Shown here: one piece after another, positions 1 to 5,578 of the stretch
Numbering within the stretch: position 1 is the stretch's first letter
Layout: each line of letters opens with the position of its first letter
Source: Armatimonadota bacterium
Lineage (GTDB): Bacteria; Armatimonadota; SYMT01
Assembly: GCA_020696885.1 (NCBI GenBank)
Contig: JAJFMS010000350.1
Span: 1-7,557, forward strand
Reading direction: 5' to 3'
DNA length: 7,557 nt
Notes under the pieces: generated by a model
Told to the model about the DNA's origin: nothing
The model's input: the letters and a program-made list of their open reading frames with translations, nothing else
Databases searched by the model: none
Program-made: the position numbers and the translations under genes

Positions 1-1619
1 TGCTGCAGCAGCTTGGGCTGGCTCTCGACTACTCCTGGACCAAGCAGAAGACGGGAACGGGGTACCGGCTGTTCGAGGCGGAGAAGGCCCGGGCCCGCAC
101 GAAGAAGCTCGCGCGCGAGTATCGTCGAGCCGCCGCGAGCGAGCTCGACCAGCAGTTGCAGCTCACTTTCAAGTACCTCGACAAGTACCGGGAGATGGCG
201 CCGCGCGACGTGATTGCCGATATCAACCGACTTCGCGAGCAGAGCGAACAGCTCCCGCTCGGCCGGGAGCGGCTGGCCGCCGAATGGGAGCTGTTCGCTG
301 CCGAGCGAGCGCACGAACCGACGGTGAAGGCCATGATCACCGCCTACGCTGCCCTGCCTGAGGCGCTGCGGGAGCAGATACTGGACGGACGCCGCGTCAC
401 CATGGCCACGCTCCGACCCGCAGACGTCCGGATGCCGGCCGAGGTGTTGACCGCGCTCCGCGCATCGCGCCAGTTTGAGGCGGTGCGCGGAACCCGGGGC
501 GCGGAGGTGCCGGATCAGCGCCAGACCGACGACGAGGTGATCGAGTTCCTCACCGGGAAGCATTTCGGACGCCTGGTGCTCCAGATCCGGGGACGGAAGC
601 TTGGCAACCTGCGAGCCCGCCCGAACCTCTCGCTCCCGACGTTCATGCTGTCCCCCAGCCAGGTGACCTTCGGCACGCCGCTCGCGGACAACGCGCCGGG
701 CCAGGTGGTCGCCGACGATCCAAAGGCTCTCGACCAGCGGATCGCCTTCCAGTGGCCGGTCAAGAAACGGGTCAAGGAAGATCCCCTGTCCTTCTGTGGG
801 TCCGCGCTGCTCGCCGACGTGCTCAAGCTGCTCGCGGAGCAGGCGCCGACGCTGAACTTTGTCGGGGACACCTACTTCAAGGCCCTCCGGCCATTACCGC
901 GAGCCCAGGGGATCGCCGGGCCTCCGGTCGGCCACGACCCGGCGACCAGTGCCCTGGCCCGGCTGAGCGCGCGCGCCGGCCGCGAAGGCGCGCTCCCATT
1001 CGGAGAGCTGCTGCGCGAGCTCTCGCAGCGCGGCAACACCAACATCCACGTCACCCGGGAGGGCTGGGTGCGCCTCCGCAGCACCACCTACTTTGATGAC
1101 CGCGCCACGCTGGTCGACCCACAACTCGTGAAAGAGCTCTATGGGGGCATCGCCGCCGGAGAGCCCTACACCGCTACGACCGCGCTGCAAGTCGCGGGCC
1201 GCCTCACCTTCCCCCAGGTGGATCTTCTCACGACCGACTACCTGGGCTTCTTTTCGGACATTCGTCCAGTCCAACGAATGCGGGGCTCGTGGGATAGCTG
1301 GCGCCTGCTCGGCAAGCTCACCGAGGAGCGGCGGCGGCTTCTGCTCGCGCGGCAAGACGTGCCGTATACCTCGCTCGACGCCTCGGAGCGCAAGGCCGTC
1401 CAGGAGTTGATCGACGGGGTGTCCTCCCGGATCATCGGCGAAGCGCTCCACCTGGACGTGGGGCCGCGGGAGCTTACATCTCTGCGGCTAACCCTGGGTG
1501 CTCCCGGGCCGAACAGCTCGGATCCGTTCGAGCTCTGGCTGCCGGGATTCAAGCACCCGCTCCTTCAGCAGACGCTGCAGGTGCGGTCCGGAGCGCTCTC
1601 CCTGGAGAAGGCGCGTTAA
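1..1619 (+). CDS. Protein A: uncharacterised large protein, 5'-truncated by the window edge; paralogue of the minus-strand protein at 2205-3755
   Basis: The frame is open from the first complete codon (base 3) to TAA at 1617-1619, giving 538 residues with no N-terminus. A TTG at 156 is a possible start, but the 51 codons before it are coding-like and align with protein B, so the true start lies left of the window. Residues about 1-60 (LGLALDYSW, GYRLFEAEK) match the end of protein B's STN-like domain (AELYRLEWL, TYRLIKQL) and the helices after it. Later matches include ALPEALREQILDGRRV with APLLTANLGALLRDGY, SALLADVLKLLAEQAPTLNF with DWIARLRQLAGAAGLPLY, LPFGELLRELSQRG with APRHVGDLARLTG, and the tail ELWLPGF with GLLVPLPG. 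The repeated 'helix then G-x-x-beta' units resemble STN/secretin-type modules. No membrane segment or catalytic motif is visible. The missing part probably carries a signal peptide and an STN-like domain, as in protein B. It is likely co-transcribed with the oxygenase 9 bases downstream. Function unknown. Confidence 0.85.
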   Translation, partial: LQQLGLALDYSWTKQKTGTGYRLFEAEKARARTKKLAREYRRAAASELDQQLQLTFKYLDKYREMAPRDVIADINRLREQSEQLPLGRERLAAEWELFAAERAHEPTVKAMITAYAALPEALREQILDGRRVTMATLRPADVRMPAEVLTALRASRQFEAVRGTRGAEVPDQRQTDDEVIEFLTGKHFGRLVLQIRGRKLGNLRARPNLSLPTFMLSPSQVTFGTPLADNAPGQVVADDPKALDQRIAFQWPVKKRVKEDPLSFCGSALLADVLKLLAEQAPTLNFVGDTYFKALRPLPRAQGIAGPPVGHDPATSALARLSARAGREGALPFGELLRELSQRGNTNIHVTREGWVRLRSTTYFDDRATLVDPQLVKELYGGIAAGEPYTATTALQVAGRLTFPQVDLLTTDYLGFFSDIRPVQRMRGSWDSWRLLGKLTEERRRLLLARQDVPYTSLDASERKAVQELIDGVSSRIIGEALHLDVGPRELTSLRLTLGAPGPNSSDPFELWLPGFKHPLLQQTLQVRSGALSLEKAR

Positions 1620-1624
1620 GGAGG
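1618..1624 (+). promoter_or_regulatory. Shine-Dalgarno of the 2OG-Fe(II) oxygenase gene
   Basis: AAGGAGG overlaps the TAA stop of protein A and lies 4 bases before ATG at 1629. It is a near-perfect ribosome binding site that fixes the oxygenase start and indicates that both genes are read from one message. Confidence 0.8.
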
Positions 1625-1628
1625 ACCG

Positions 1629-2195
1629 ATGACCCGCGAGAACCTGTTGGGCGAAGACGTCTTCGTGATCCGCGACTTCCTCTCCGCGGCCGAGTGTGCG
1701 GCGTTCATCGCCGCGAGCGAGGGCGAAGGGTACGAGGAAGCACCGGTCGGAGAGGTGCTGCTGAAGCGGTACCGCAGCAACACCCGCCTGATGGTGGACG
1801 ATCCCCAGCTCGGCCGGGAGCTATTCACGCGGATTCGGCCGTTTCTGCCGGCCGATCTCGGCGGTGTCGGCCCGATCGGGCTGAACGAGCGGTTCCGCTA
1901 CTACCGCTACGATCCCGGCGAGTACTTCGCGCCGCATTACGACGGAGTGTTCCAACGGAGCGAGACGGAAGCCAGCGCCCTGACGTTGATGCTCTACCTA
2001 AACGACGACTTCGAAGGCGGCAGCACGGACTTCTACCACGAAGACCAGACGGTACGGCTCTCCGTGGTTCCGGAGCGGGGGATGGCGCTGGTGTTCCGGC
2101 ACGCGATCTTCCATGCCGGCTGCCCGGTGCGGAGCGGGCGCAAGTACGTGCTCCGGACCGACGTGATGTATGGGCGAAAGCGATTCACGCTCTGA
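1629..2195 (+). CDS. 2-oxoglutarate/Fe(II)-dependent oxygenase, prolyl-4-hydroxylase type
   Basis: A complete 188-residue protein from ATG with a strong Shine-Dalgarno to TGA. This family uses Fe(II), O2 and 2-oxoglutarate to hydroxylate a substrate, releasing succinate and CO2. The double-stranded beta-helix core is visible at residues about 85-182. The iron ligands are H103 and D105 (APHYDGVF) and H162 (FHAGCPV). K172, ten residues after H162, is the expected 2-oxoglutarate anchor (SGRKYVLRTDVMY). The stretches LNERFRYYRYDPGEYF (85-100) and LMLYLNDDFEGGSTDF (120-135) are typical of the P4H-like Fe2OG oxygenases. All key residues are present, so it should be active. There is no signal peptide, so it is probably cytoplasmic. 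The substrate cannot be read from the sequence: protein proline is the textbook P4H target, but bacterial members act on varied peptides and small molecules. It follows protein A by 9 bases and ends 9 bases from the stop of the convergent protein B. Confidence 0.93.
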   Translation: MTRENLLGEDVFVIRDFLSAAECAAFIAASEGEGYEEAPVGEVLLKRYRSNTRLMVDDPQLGRELFTRIRPFLPADLGGVGPIGLNERFRYYRYDPGEYFAPHYDGVFQRSETEASALTLMLYLNDDFEGGSTDFYHEDQTVRLSVVPERGMALVFRHAIFHAGCPVRSGRKYVLRTDVMYGRKRFTL

Positions 2196-2204
2196 CGCTG
2201 CCGG

Positions 2205-2645
2205 TCACCGCCGCTCGACCTCCAACGACTCCGGACGCGGCATGCCTTTTGGGGTGAGTCCCGGCAGCGGAACCAGCAGCCCCACCTCGCCTTTGCTGCC
2301 ACCCCATTCCGCTCGCAGCTCTGTCTGGAGCACGGCGCCGCCCTGCGCCGGCGCATTCTCCGGTCGTGCGGCGATGGAGGCCCGGTAGTGCGGCGCTCCG
2401 GCGTTGTCCGGCGGAGGGAGCATGCGGAGTAGCAGCTCCTGCTCCGCCGGGGACAGCCGAGCCCACTCCAGCCCGCCGGACACCGTCAGCGCCTGGCTGG
2501 CCGGGGTAAGGCGTGCCGGCGCGCGCACGGCCAGGGCCCATGTGTCCATATCCCCCTGCACGTAGCCGTTGCCCATCACCTGGAAACCGGTGAGCCGGGC
2601 GAGGTCCCCCACGTGGCGCGGAGCGAGCCGCTCCGTTTTCCGCAC
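2205..2645 (-). CDS. C-terminal part of protein B, separated from the rest by an in-frame TAA
   Basis: An open frame of 146 codons from GTG (2643-2645) to TGA (2205-2207), in exactly the same frame as the 368-codon ORF upstream. Only TAA (2649-2651) and one GCG codon lie between them. Its sequence matches the C-terminal part of protein A: APRHVGDLARLTGFQVMGNG with LPFGELLRELSQRGNTNIHV, DTWALAVRAP with GWVRLRSTTY, LSPAEQELLLRM with LTEERRRLLLAR, and GLLVPLPGL with ELWLPGFKH. It is therefore the missing end of protein B rather than an independent gene. The GTG has no good Shine-Dalgarno (only GGGGCGGG before the TAA), so separate translation would need reinitiation just past the stop. GC-rich, coding-like sequence continues to the end. 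Its stop faces the oxygenase stop across 9 bases. No function is known. Confidence 0.65.
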   Translation of the reverse strand: MRKTERLAPRHVGDLARLTGFQVMGNGYVQGDMDTWALAVRAPARLTPASQALTVSGGLEWARLSPAEQELLLRMLPPPDNAGAPHYRASIAARPENAPAQGGAVLQTELRAEWGGSKGEVGLLVPLPGLTPKGMPRPESLEVERR

Positions 2646-2648
2646 CGC

Positions 2649-2651
2649 TTA
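2649..2651 (-). other. In-frame TAA stop interrupting protein B
   Basis: Read on the minus strand, the codons are CGG GGC GGG TAA GCG GTG CGG AAA. The frame is the same on both sides, so one substitution (for example from CAA, GAA or AAA) would explain it, whereas a frameshift would not. Against protein A the stop falls in the poorly conserved linker between two conserved beta-alpha units. TAA also ends protein A, so a changed genetic code is not the explanation. Confidence 0.8.
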
Positions 2652-3755
2652 CCCGCCCCGCGGGTGGCGGTCCATCCCGTTCTCATAGTCGCAGTAGAGG
2701 TCGGAATAGAGCGGGAGCCCCGCCGCGCCGGCGAGCTGTCGGAGCCGGGCGATCCAGTCCGACTTCTCGATCCCCCGCTCCGCCACCACGGACACCTCTC
2801 GCGTCAGCACCTCGGGGCGCGGCGGCGCACCGGCGTCGGGCGCCGGCCACAGGGTGTGCTGCCGGTAGAGCTCCCGGCCAGGCCCACTGAGGTCCACGCT
2901 GGGCGCGTTGAGGAACGAGCACTGGGTGTCGTTCGGGTCGCGAAGCCCGAGCCACACTGCCGGCGTTCCCGCATAGCGCAGCTCGGCGATCAGGGTGCAC
3001 TTACGCACCGGCGGCGGAGGACCATCCGCGCCTCCCAGGAGCAGTGCCGGCTTCCCCTCGGCAGCCTGCTTTTGGTTGATGAAGGCCTGGAACTGCTTCG
3101 ACCTCTCATTGTGCCGGTCGAGTGCCGGCTGGAGCAGGTCGGAGAGGCGGGCCTGCAGCGGCGCCTCCAGGCGGGAGATCGGCAAATAGACGTAGCCATC
3201 CCGCAGCAGGGCGCCGAGGTTCGCCGTGAGCAGCGGAGCCACTAGCGGGAGCGCGCGAAGGTACTCCGGCTCGGAGTATTTCAGCTCCTCCTCGGTGGGC
3301 TCCCCCGCCCGGATCCGCCGCTGCAGGTAGTCCACGGCCCCTCGGAGCGACCGCTCCCGCAGCAACGACTCCTCGTGCGCGACCCCCAACTGCTTGATCA
3401 ACCGGTAAGTGGGCCGCTCTCCGCCCTCGCGGAGCCACTCGAGCCGGTAGAGCTCCGCGATGGAGCGCATGACGTCCGCCACCGGCGCCTCCGGAACGAA
3501 CGCGATGAGGCGCTCGTCGCCGGCCCGGCCGCTGACGGAGAGCCGCACCCCGGCAGCCTCCGACACCGCCCGGAGGACCCGGCTCACCGGCATCCCCTCG
3601 GAGCGCAGGCGGATGCGCCGCGCCAGGGCCGGATCTCGTTTCAGGTCCGGCTTCAGGGCCGGGCCTTCCGCTGCCAGTGCGGCGCGAGGACCCACCAGCC
3701 GCTCAGCGGCCGCCGAAGCCAACGCGGCGCAAAAGATCCTGCGTGACGAGCCCAT
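2649..3755 (-). CDS. Protein B (N-terminal 368 residues): probably exported protein with an STN-like domain, prematurely terminated
   Basis: It starts at ATG (3753-3755) with GGGAGGGG five bases upstream. Residues 1-30 look like a signal peptide: SSRRIFCAALASAAA resembles a twin-arginine motif, though E18-R19 break the hydrophobic stretch; AALAAEG near residue 30 would suit signal peptidase. Residues about 46-120 (RIRLRSEGMPVSRVLRAV to TYRLI) resemble the secretin/TonB short N-terminal (STN) fold: a beta strand, the helix VSRVLRAVSEAAG, then RLSVSG and IAFVPEAPVADVMRSIAEL. A mostly helical middle (130-235) follows, then a Pro/Gly linker (240-250), a strand-rich part with C253 and C279, and a second STN-like unit (about 321-356). 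It ends abruptly at TAA after HPRGG, inside the stretch matching protein A. Full length would be about 516 residues. It is not a secretin or TonB receptor, since no barrel follows. Probably periplasmic; function unknown. As read it is truncated: a pseudogene, a split gene, or a sequence error. Confidence 0.8.
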   Translation of the reverse strand: MGSSRRIFCAALASAAAERLVGPRAALAAEGPALKPDLKRDPALARRIRLRSEGMPVSRVLRAVSEAAGVRLSVSGRAGDERLIAFVPEAPVADVMRSIAELYRLEWLREGGERPTYRLIKQLGVAHEESLLRERSLRGAVDYLQRRIRAGEPTEEELKYSEPEYLRALPLVAPLLTANLGALLRDGYVYLPISRLEAPLQARLSDLLQPALDRHNERSKQFQAFINQKQAAEGKPALLLGGADGPPPPVRKCTLIAELRYAGTPAVWLGLRDPNDTQCSFLNAPSVDLSGPGRELYRQHTLWPAPDAGAPPRPEVLTREVSVVAERGIEKSDWIARLRQLAGAAGLPLYSDLYCDYENGMDRHPRGG

Positions 3756-3758
3756 CGT

Positions 3759-3766
3759 CCCCTCCC
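3759..3766 (-). promoter_or_regulatory. Shine-Dalgarno of protein B
   Basis: On the minus strand GGGAGGGG is followed by ACG and then ATG at 3755. The core GGAGG sits 5 bases before the start. It can pair with CCUCC at 3783-3787 of the same RNA, so its accessibility may be controlled. Confidence 0.7.
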
Positions 3767-3780
3767 GGGTAGCGCGCGGG

Positions 3781-3814
3781 GCGGAGGCCCTTGCTGCCGG
3801 GTGCCTGCCTCCAC
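3781..3814 (-). promoter_or_regulatory. Possible anti-Shine-Dalgarno switch hairpin ahead of protein B
   Basis: In minus-strand RNA, GUGGAGGC (3807-3814) pairs with GCCUCCGC (3781-3788): seven Watson-Crick pairs and one G-U pair around an 18-base loop. The CCUCC in the second arm (3783-3787) can instead pair with the Shine-Dalgarno GGAGG at 3761-3765. The two pairings exclude each other, the layout expected of a leader that gates translation. GC-rich DNA makes such matches easier by chance. Confidence 0.4.
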
Positions 3815-3983
3815 TGCCTTCTAGACGCCCAAAAGGCCAACCGTGTTACAGAGCGATGAGGCGGGTTTAGCCGCTTGGCGGCGGTGGACGGGTCCTGCCC
3901 CCAGAGTAGCCGAACTGGTCGTTGCTTGGTAGAGGCACCCGCCGTGGTTGCCATCGCCAGGGTTTCCTCCCGGCGCCGGCAGA

Positions 3984-4012
3984 GCCGTACCTACCCGTCG
4001 AGCAAGTACGGC
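3984..4012 (-). other. 13-base-pair RNA hairpin with strand-specific wobble pairs
   Basis: In minus-strand RNA the arm GCCGUACUUGCUC pairs along its whole length with GGGUAGGUACGGC around the loop GAC: ten Watson-Crick pairs and three G-U pairs. The plus-strand copy would have three A-C mismatches at those places. No U-run follows, so it is not a simple terminator. Confidence 0.6.
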
Positions 4013-4072
4013 TTTGCGCGCGCTCGCACCGTCCTCGGTTCCAGGGTAATCGCGGCGAATGCCCCTACGAAG

Positions 4073-4094
4073 CAACGGCCTTGAGCCTACCTAC
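4073..4094 (-). repeat. Leader motif copy 1 (GTAGGTA-GGCTC ... CCGTTG)
   Basis: On the minus strand GTAGGTAGGCTC is followed by AAGGCCGTTG. The motif begins at the flippase stop codon (TAG, 4091-4093). It matches the copy at 7028-7050 along nearly its whole length with one gap and a few substitutions. TAGGCT within it could serve as a -10-like hexamer for protein B, but no good -35 sits 17 bases upstream. Confidence 0.45.
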
Positions 4095-5578
4095 GACCCG
4101 CCTCGTGCCGATCTCGGCAGCTTGAGGCGGACGAGCCCGAGCCGGAGGACCACGGCACAGAAGAGCAGGGCACCCAGCGCAGAGCTGGCGACGGCGGCCG
4201 GGTAGCCGTGACCGCGACCCCAGAGCAGCAGCGGAGCCGCCAGCGCCGCGCACGCCGCGACCACCTGCAGCAGATCTCGCACCGGGAATGGGCTGCCGAA
4301 CTGCTTCCGGAACGGCCGCGACCAGAGGCCGAGCATGATCACCTCTCGCAGCACGCCAGCCACTGCGGCACCCATGATGCCGAACGGCGGGATGAGTGCG
4401 GCGTAGAGCGCCACCAGGAGGAGGCAGCTCAACAGGGTGAGTCCCACCACCTCCCGCTGCTGGTGCACCGCGTTGAGCGACTCGCGCATCAGGTAGTTGA
4501 CCCCGATGAGCGGCAGCAGCCACGCGGCCACGGCGAAGGCGTTGCCGGCGGAGAGGTATTCTCCCCCATACAGGATGCCGAGCACGGCCGGCGCCGTGAA
4601 GCTGAGGCAGACCGCTGCAGGGACGGTCACCAGCGCCAGGTTGAGAATGGAGCGCCGGATTGCCGCCTCCACCTCGGCGCGCTGCTCCCGGTAGCCGGCA
4701 GCCACCGCGGGGTAGAGCGCGTCCGAGATGCCGAACGGCACCATCAACAACCGGAGCACCAGGCCGATGGCGGCGGTATACGGCCCCACCGCGCCGGAAC
4801 CGAACAGCGCGCCGAGGATCAGGACATCGATCACCGGCGCGTCCGTCACGTTGCTGAGGGCGCTGAGCAGCGCGAACGGCCGGGCCTGGTGAGCCAACTC
4901 CCGCATCCGGGCGCGGTCCCAGATCGGCCGCACCGGGAACAGCTCGCGGCCGGCGGCTCGATGCAGGAGCGCGAGTTGGAACGCCGCCCCGATCACGTAG
5001 GCGGCCACGAACCCCGGCAGCCCCAGCCCGGCGAGCAGTGCCGCCACGGAGAGCAGCGTCAACACCAGCCCACCGAGCAGTTGCGACTGCGCGTTCACGC
5101 GGGACCGCTCGAAGCCCTGGAACAGGTCGATCACCGCGCCGCCCATCGAGACGCAGACCATGCTGCAGACTGCCGCGGCGCCGATGAGCCGCGTGGTGAG
5201 GCTATAGGTCGGCAGCGCCAGCCAGCCCGCGATCAGCACCACGGCGATGGACGTGAGGACGATCCGCAGCGCGAACAGTGCGCCCGCGATGGTCTGCGCC
5301 TGGGACCGGTCTTCCGCAATCGCCCGGATCGCCACGGCGCGGAGGCCGAGGTTGCAAAGCGGCGCGAACAGCGCCACCTGCGCGAACCCGAGGTTGAAGG
5401 CGCCGTAGTCCCCGGGGCCGAGCTTCCGGACGATGTAGAGGTTGCTGGCGATGGACAGGATGTTGAGCAGCAGCGGGCGGGCGATGAGCCAGAGGGAGTT
5501 GCCTCCCACCCTCCGTGCTATCGACTCCCCTGCGTCGGTCTCCACCGGCACCCCCAGCTCCGCCCCCGCCGCACTCAC
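4091..5578 (-). CDS. Polysaccharide flippase, Wzx/MOP superfamily
   Basis: A 495-residue integral membrane protein from GTG (5576-5578) to TAG (4091-4093), the usual length for this family, with about 12-14 hydrophobic segments from residue 28 to 485. Wzx-type proteins move undecaprenyl-linked oligosaccharides from the cytoplasmic to the periplasmic face of the inner membrane. Family-like features are the first helix followed by RKLGPGDYGAFNLGFA (51-66), where similar proteins have 'LGPxDYGxF'; FQGFERSRVNAQ (153-164); YPAVAAGYREQ (289-299); and GILYGGEYLSAGNAF (334-348), the 'LxGxxY' region before the later helices. Its start overlaps the upstream gene's stop as GTGA and no separate Shine-Dalgarno is visible, so translation is probably coupled. 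No glycosyltransferase accompanies it here, so the glycan cannot be identified. It could serve O-antigen, capsule, exopolysaccharide or glycoprotein glycan export. Confidence 0.9.
   Translation of the reverse strand: MSAAGAELGVPVETDAGESIARRVGGNSLWLIARPLLLNILSIASNLYIVRKLGPGDYGAFNLGFAQVALFAPLCNLGLRAVAIRAIAEDRSQAQTIAGALFALRIVLTSIAVVLIAGWLALPTYSLTTRLIGAAAVCSMVCVSMGGAVIDLFQGFERSRVNAQSQLLGGLVLTLLSVAALLAGLGLPGFVAAYVIGAAFQLALLHRAAGRELFPVRPIWDRARMRELAHQARPFALLSALSNVTDAPVIDVLILGALFGSGAVGPYTAAIGLVLRLLMVPFGISDALYPAVAAGYREQRAEVEAAIRRSILNLALVTVPAAVCLSFTAPAVLGILYGGEYLSAGNAFAVAAWLLPLIGVNYLMRESLNAVHQQREVVGLTLLSCLLLVALYAALIPPFGIMGAAVAGVLREVIMLGLWSRPFRKQFGSPFPVRDLLQVVAACAALAAPLLLWGRGHGYPAAVASSALGALLFCAVVLRLGLVRLKLPRSARGGS

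Larger units (their letters stand above)
3756..4090 (-). promoter_or_regulatory. Long 5' leader of protein B, probably structured RNA; no gene seen
   Basis: The 335 bases between the flippase stop and the protein B start hold no convincing gene; the short ORFs here lack family features and Shine-Dalgarno sites. Read as minus-strand RNA, the stretch folds into successive hairpins: a 13-pair stem (3984-4012), a GCCGGG/CCCUGGC stem with a bulged U just after it (about 3954-3973), GGCA/UGCC plus CC/GG (about 3934-3952), GCCGC-CAA-GCGGC (about 3870-3882), and GUGGAGGC/GCCUCCGC (3781-3814) next to the ribosome binding site. The first and last use G-U pairs that would be A-C mismatches on the other strand, so the structure favours minus-strand transcription. 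GCGCAAAGCC followed by GGUAGGUA faintly recalls the c-di-GMP-I riboswitch, but the other conserved parts of that class are absent. No clear -35/-10 pair was found. The RNA class is unassigned. Confidence 0.5.

Noticed and set aside
2613..3245. A 210-codon plus-strand open frame opposite protein B
   Set aside because: Arg/His-rich shadow of protein B, which aligns with protein A and has a good ribosome site.
3936..4060. c-di-GMP-I (GEMM) riboswitch in the protein B leader
   Set aside because: GCGCAAAGCC and GGUAGGUA occur in the right order, but the spacing is short and the upstream GGCAAACC with its tetraloop stem and the closing GGGUUACC/GGGUUGCC are absent; only a covariance search could revive it.
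4073..4094. A sigma-54 promoter in the leader motif (GG ... GC)
   Set aside because: The GG to GC spacing is 12 rather than 10 bases, and the second copy lacks the GC.
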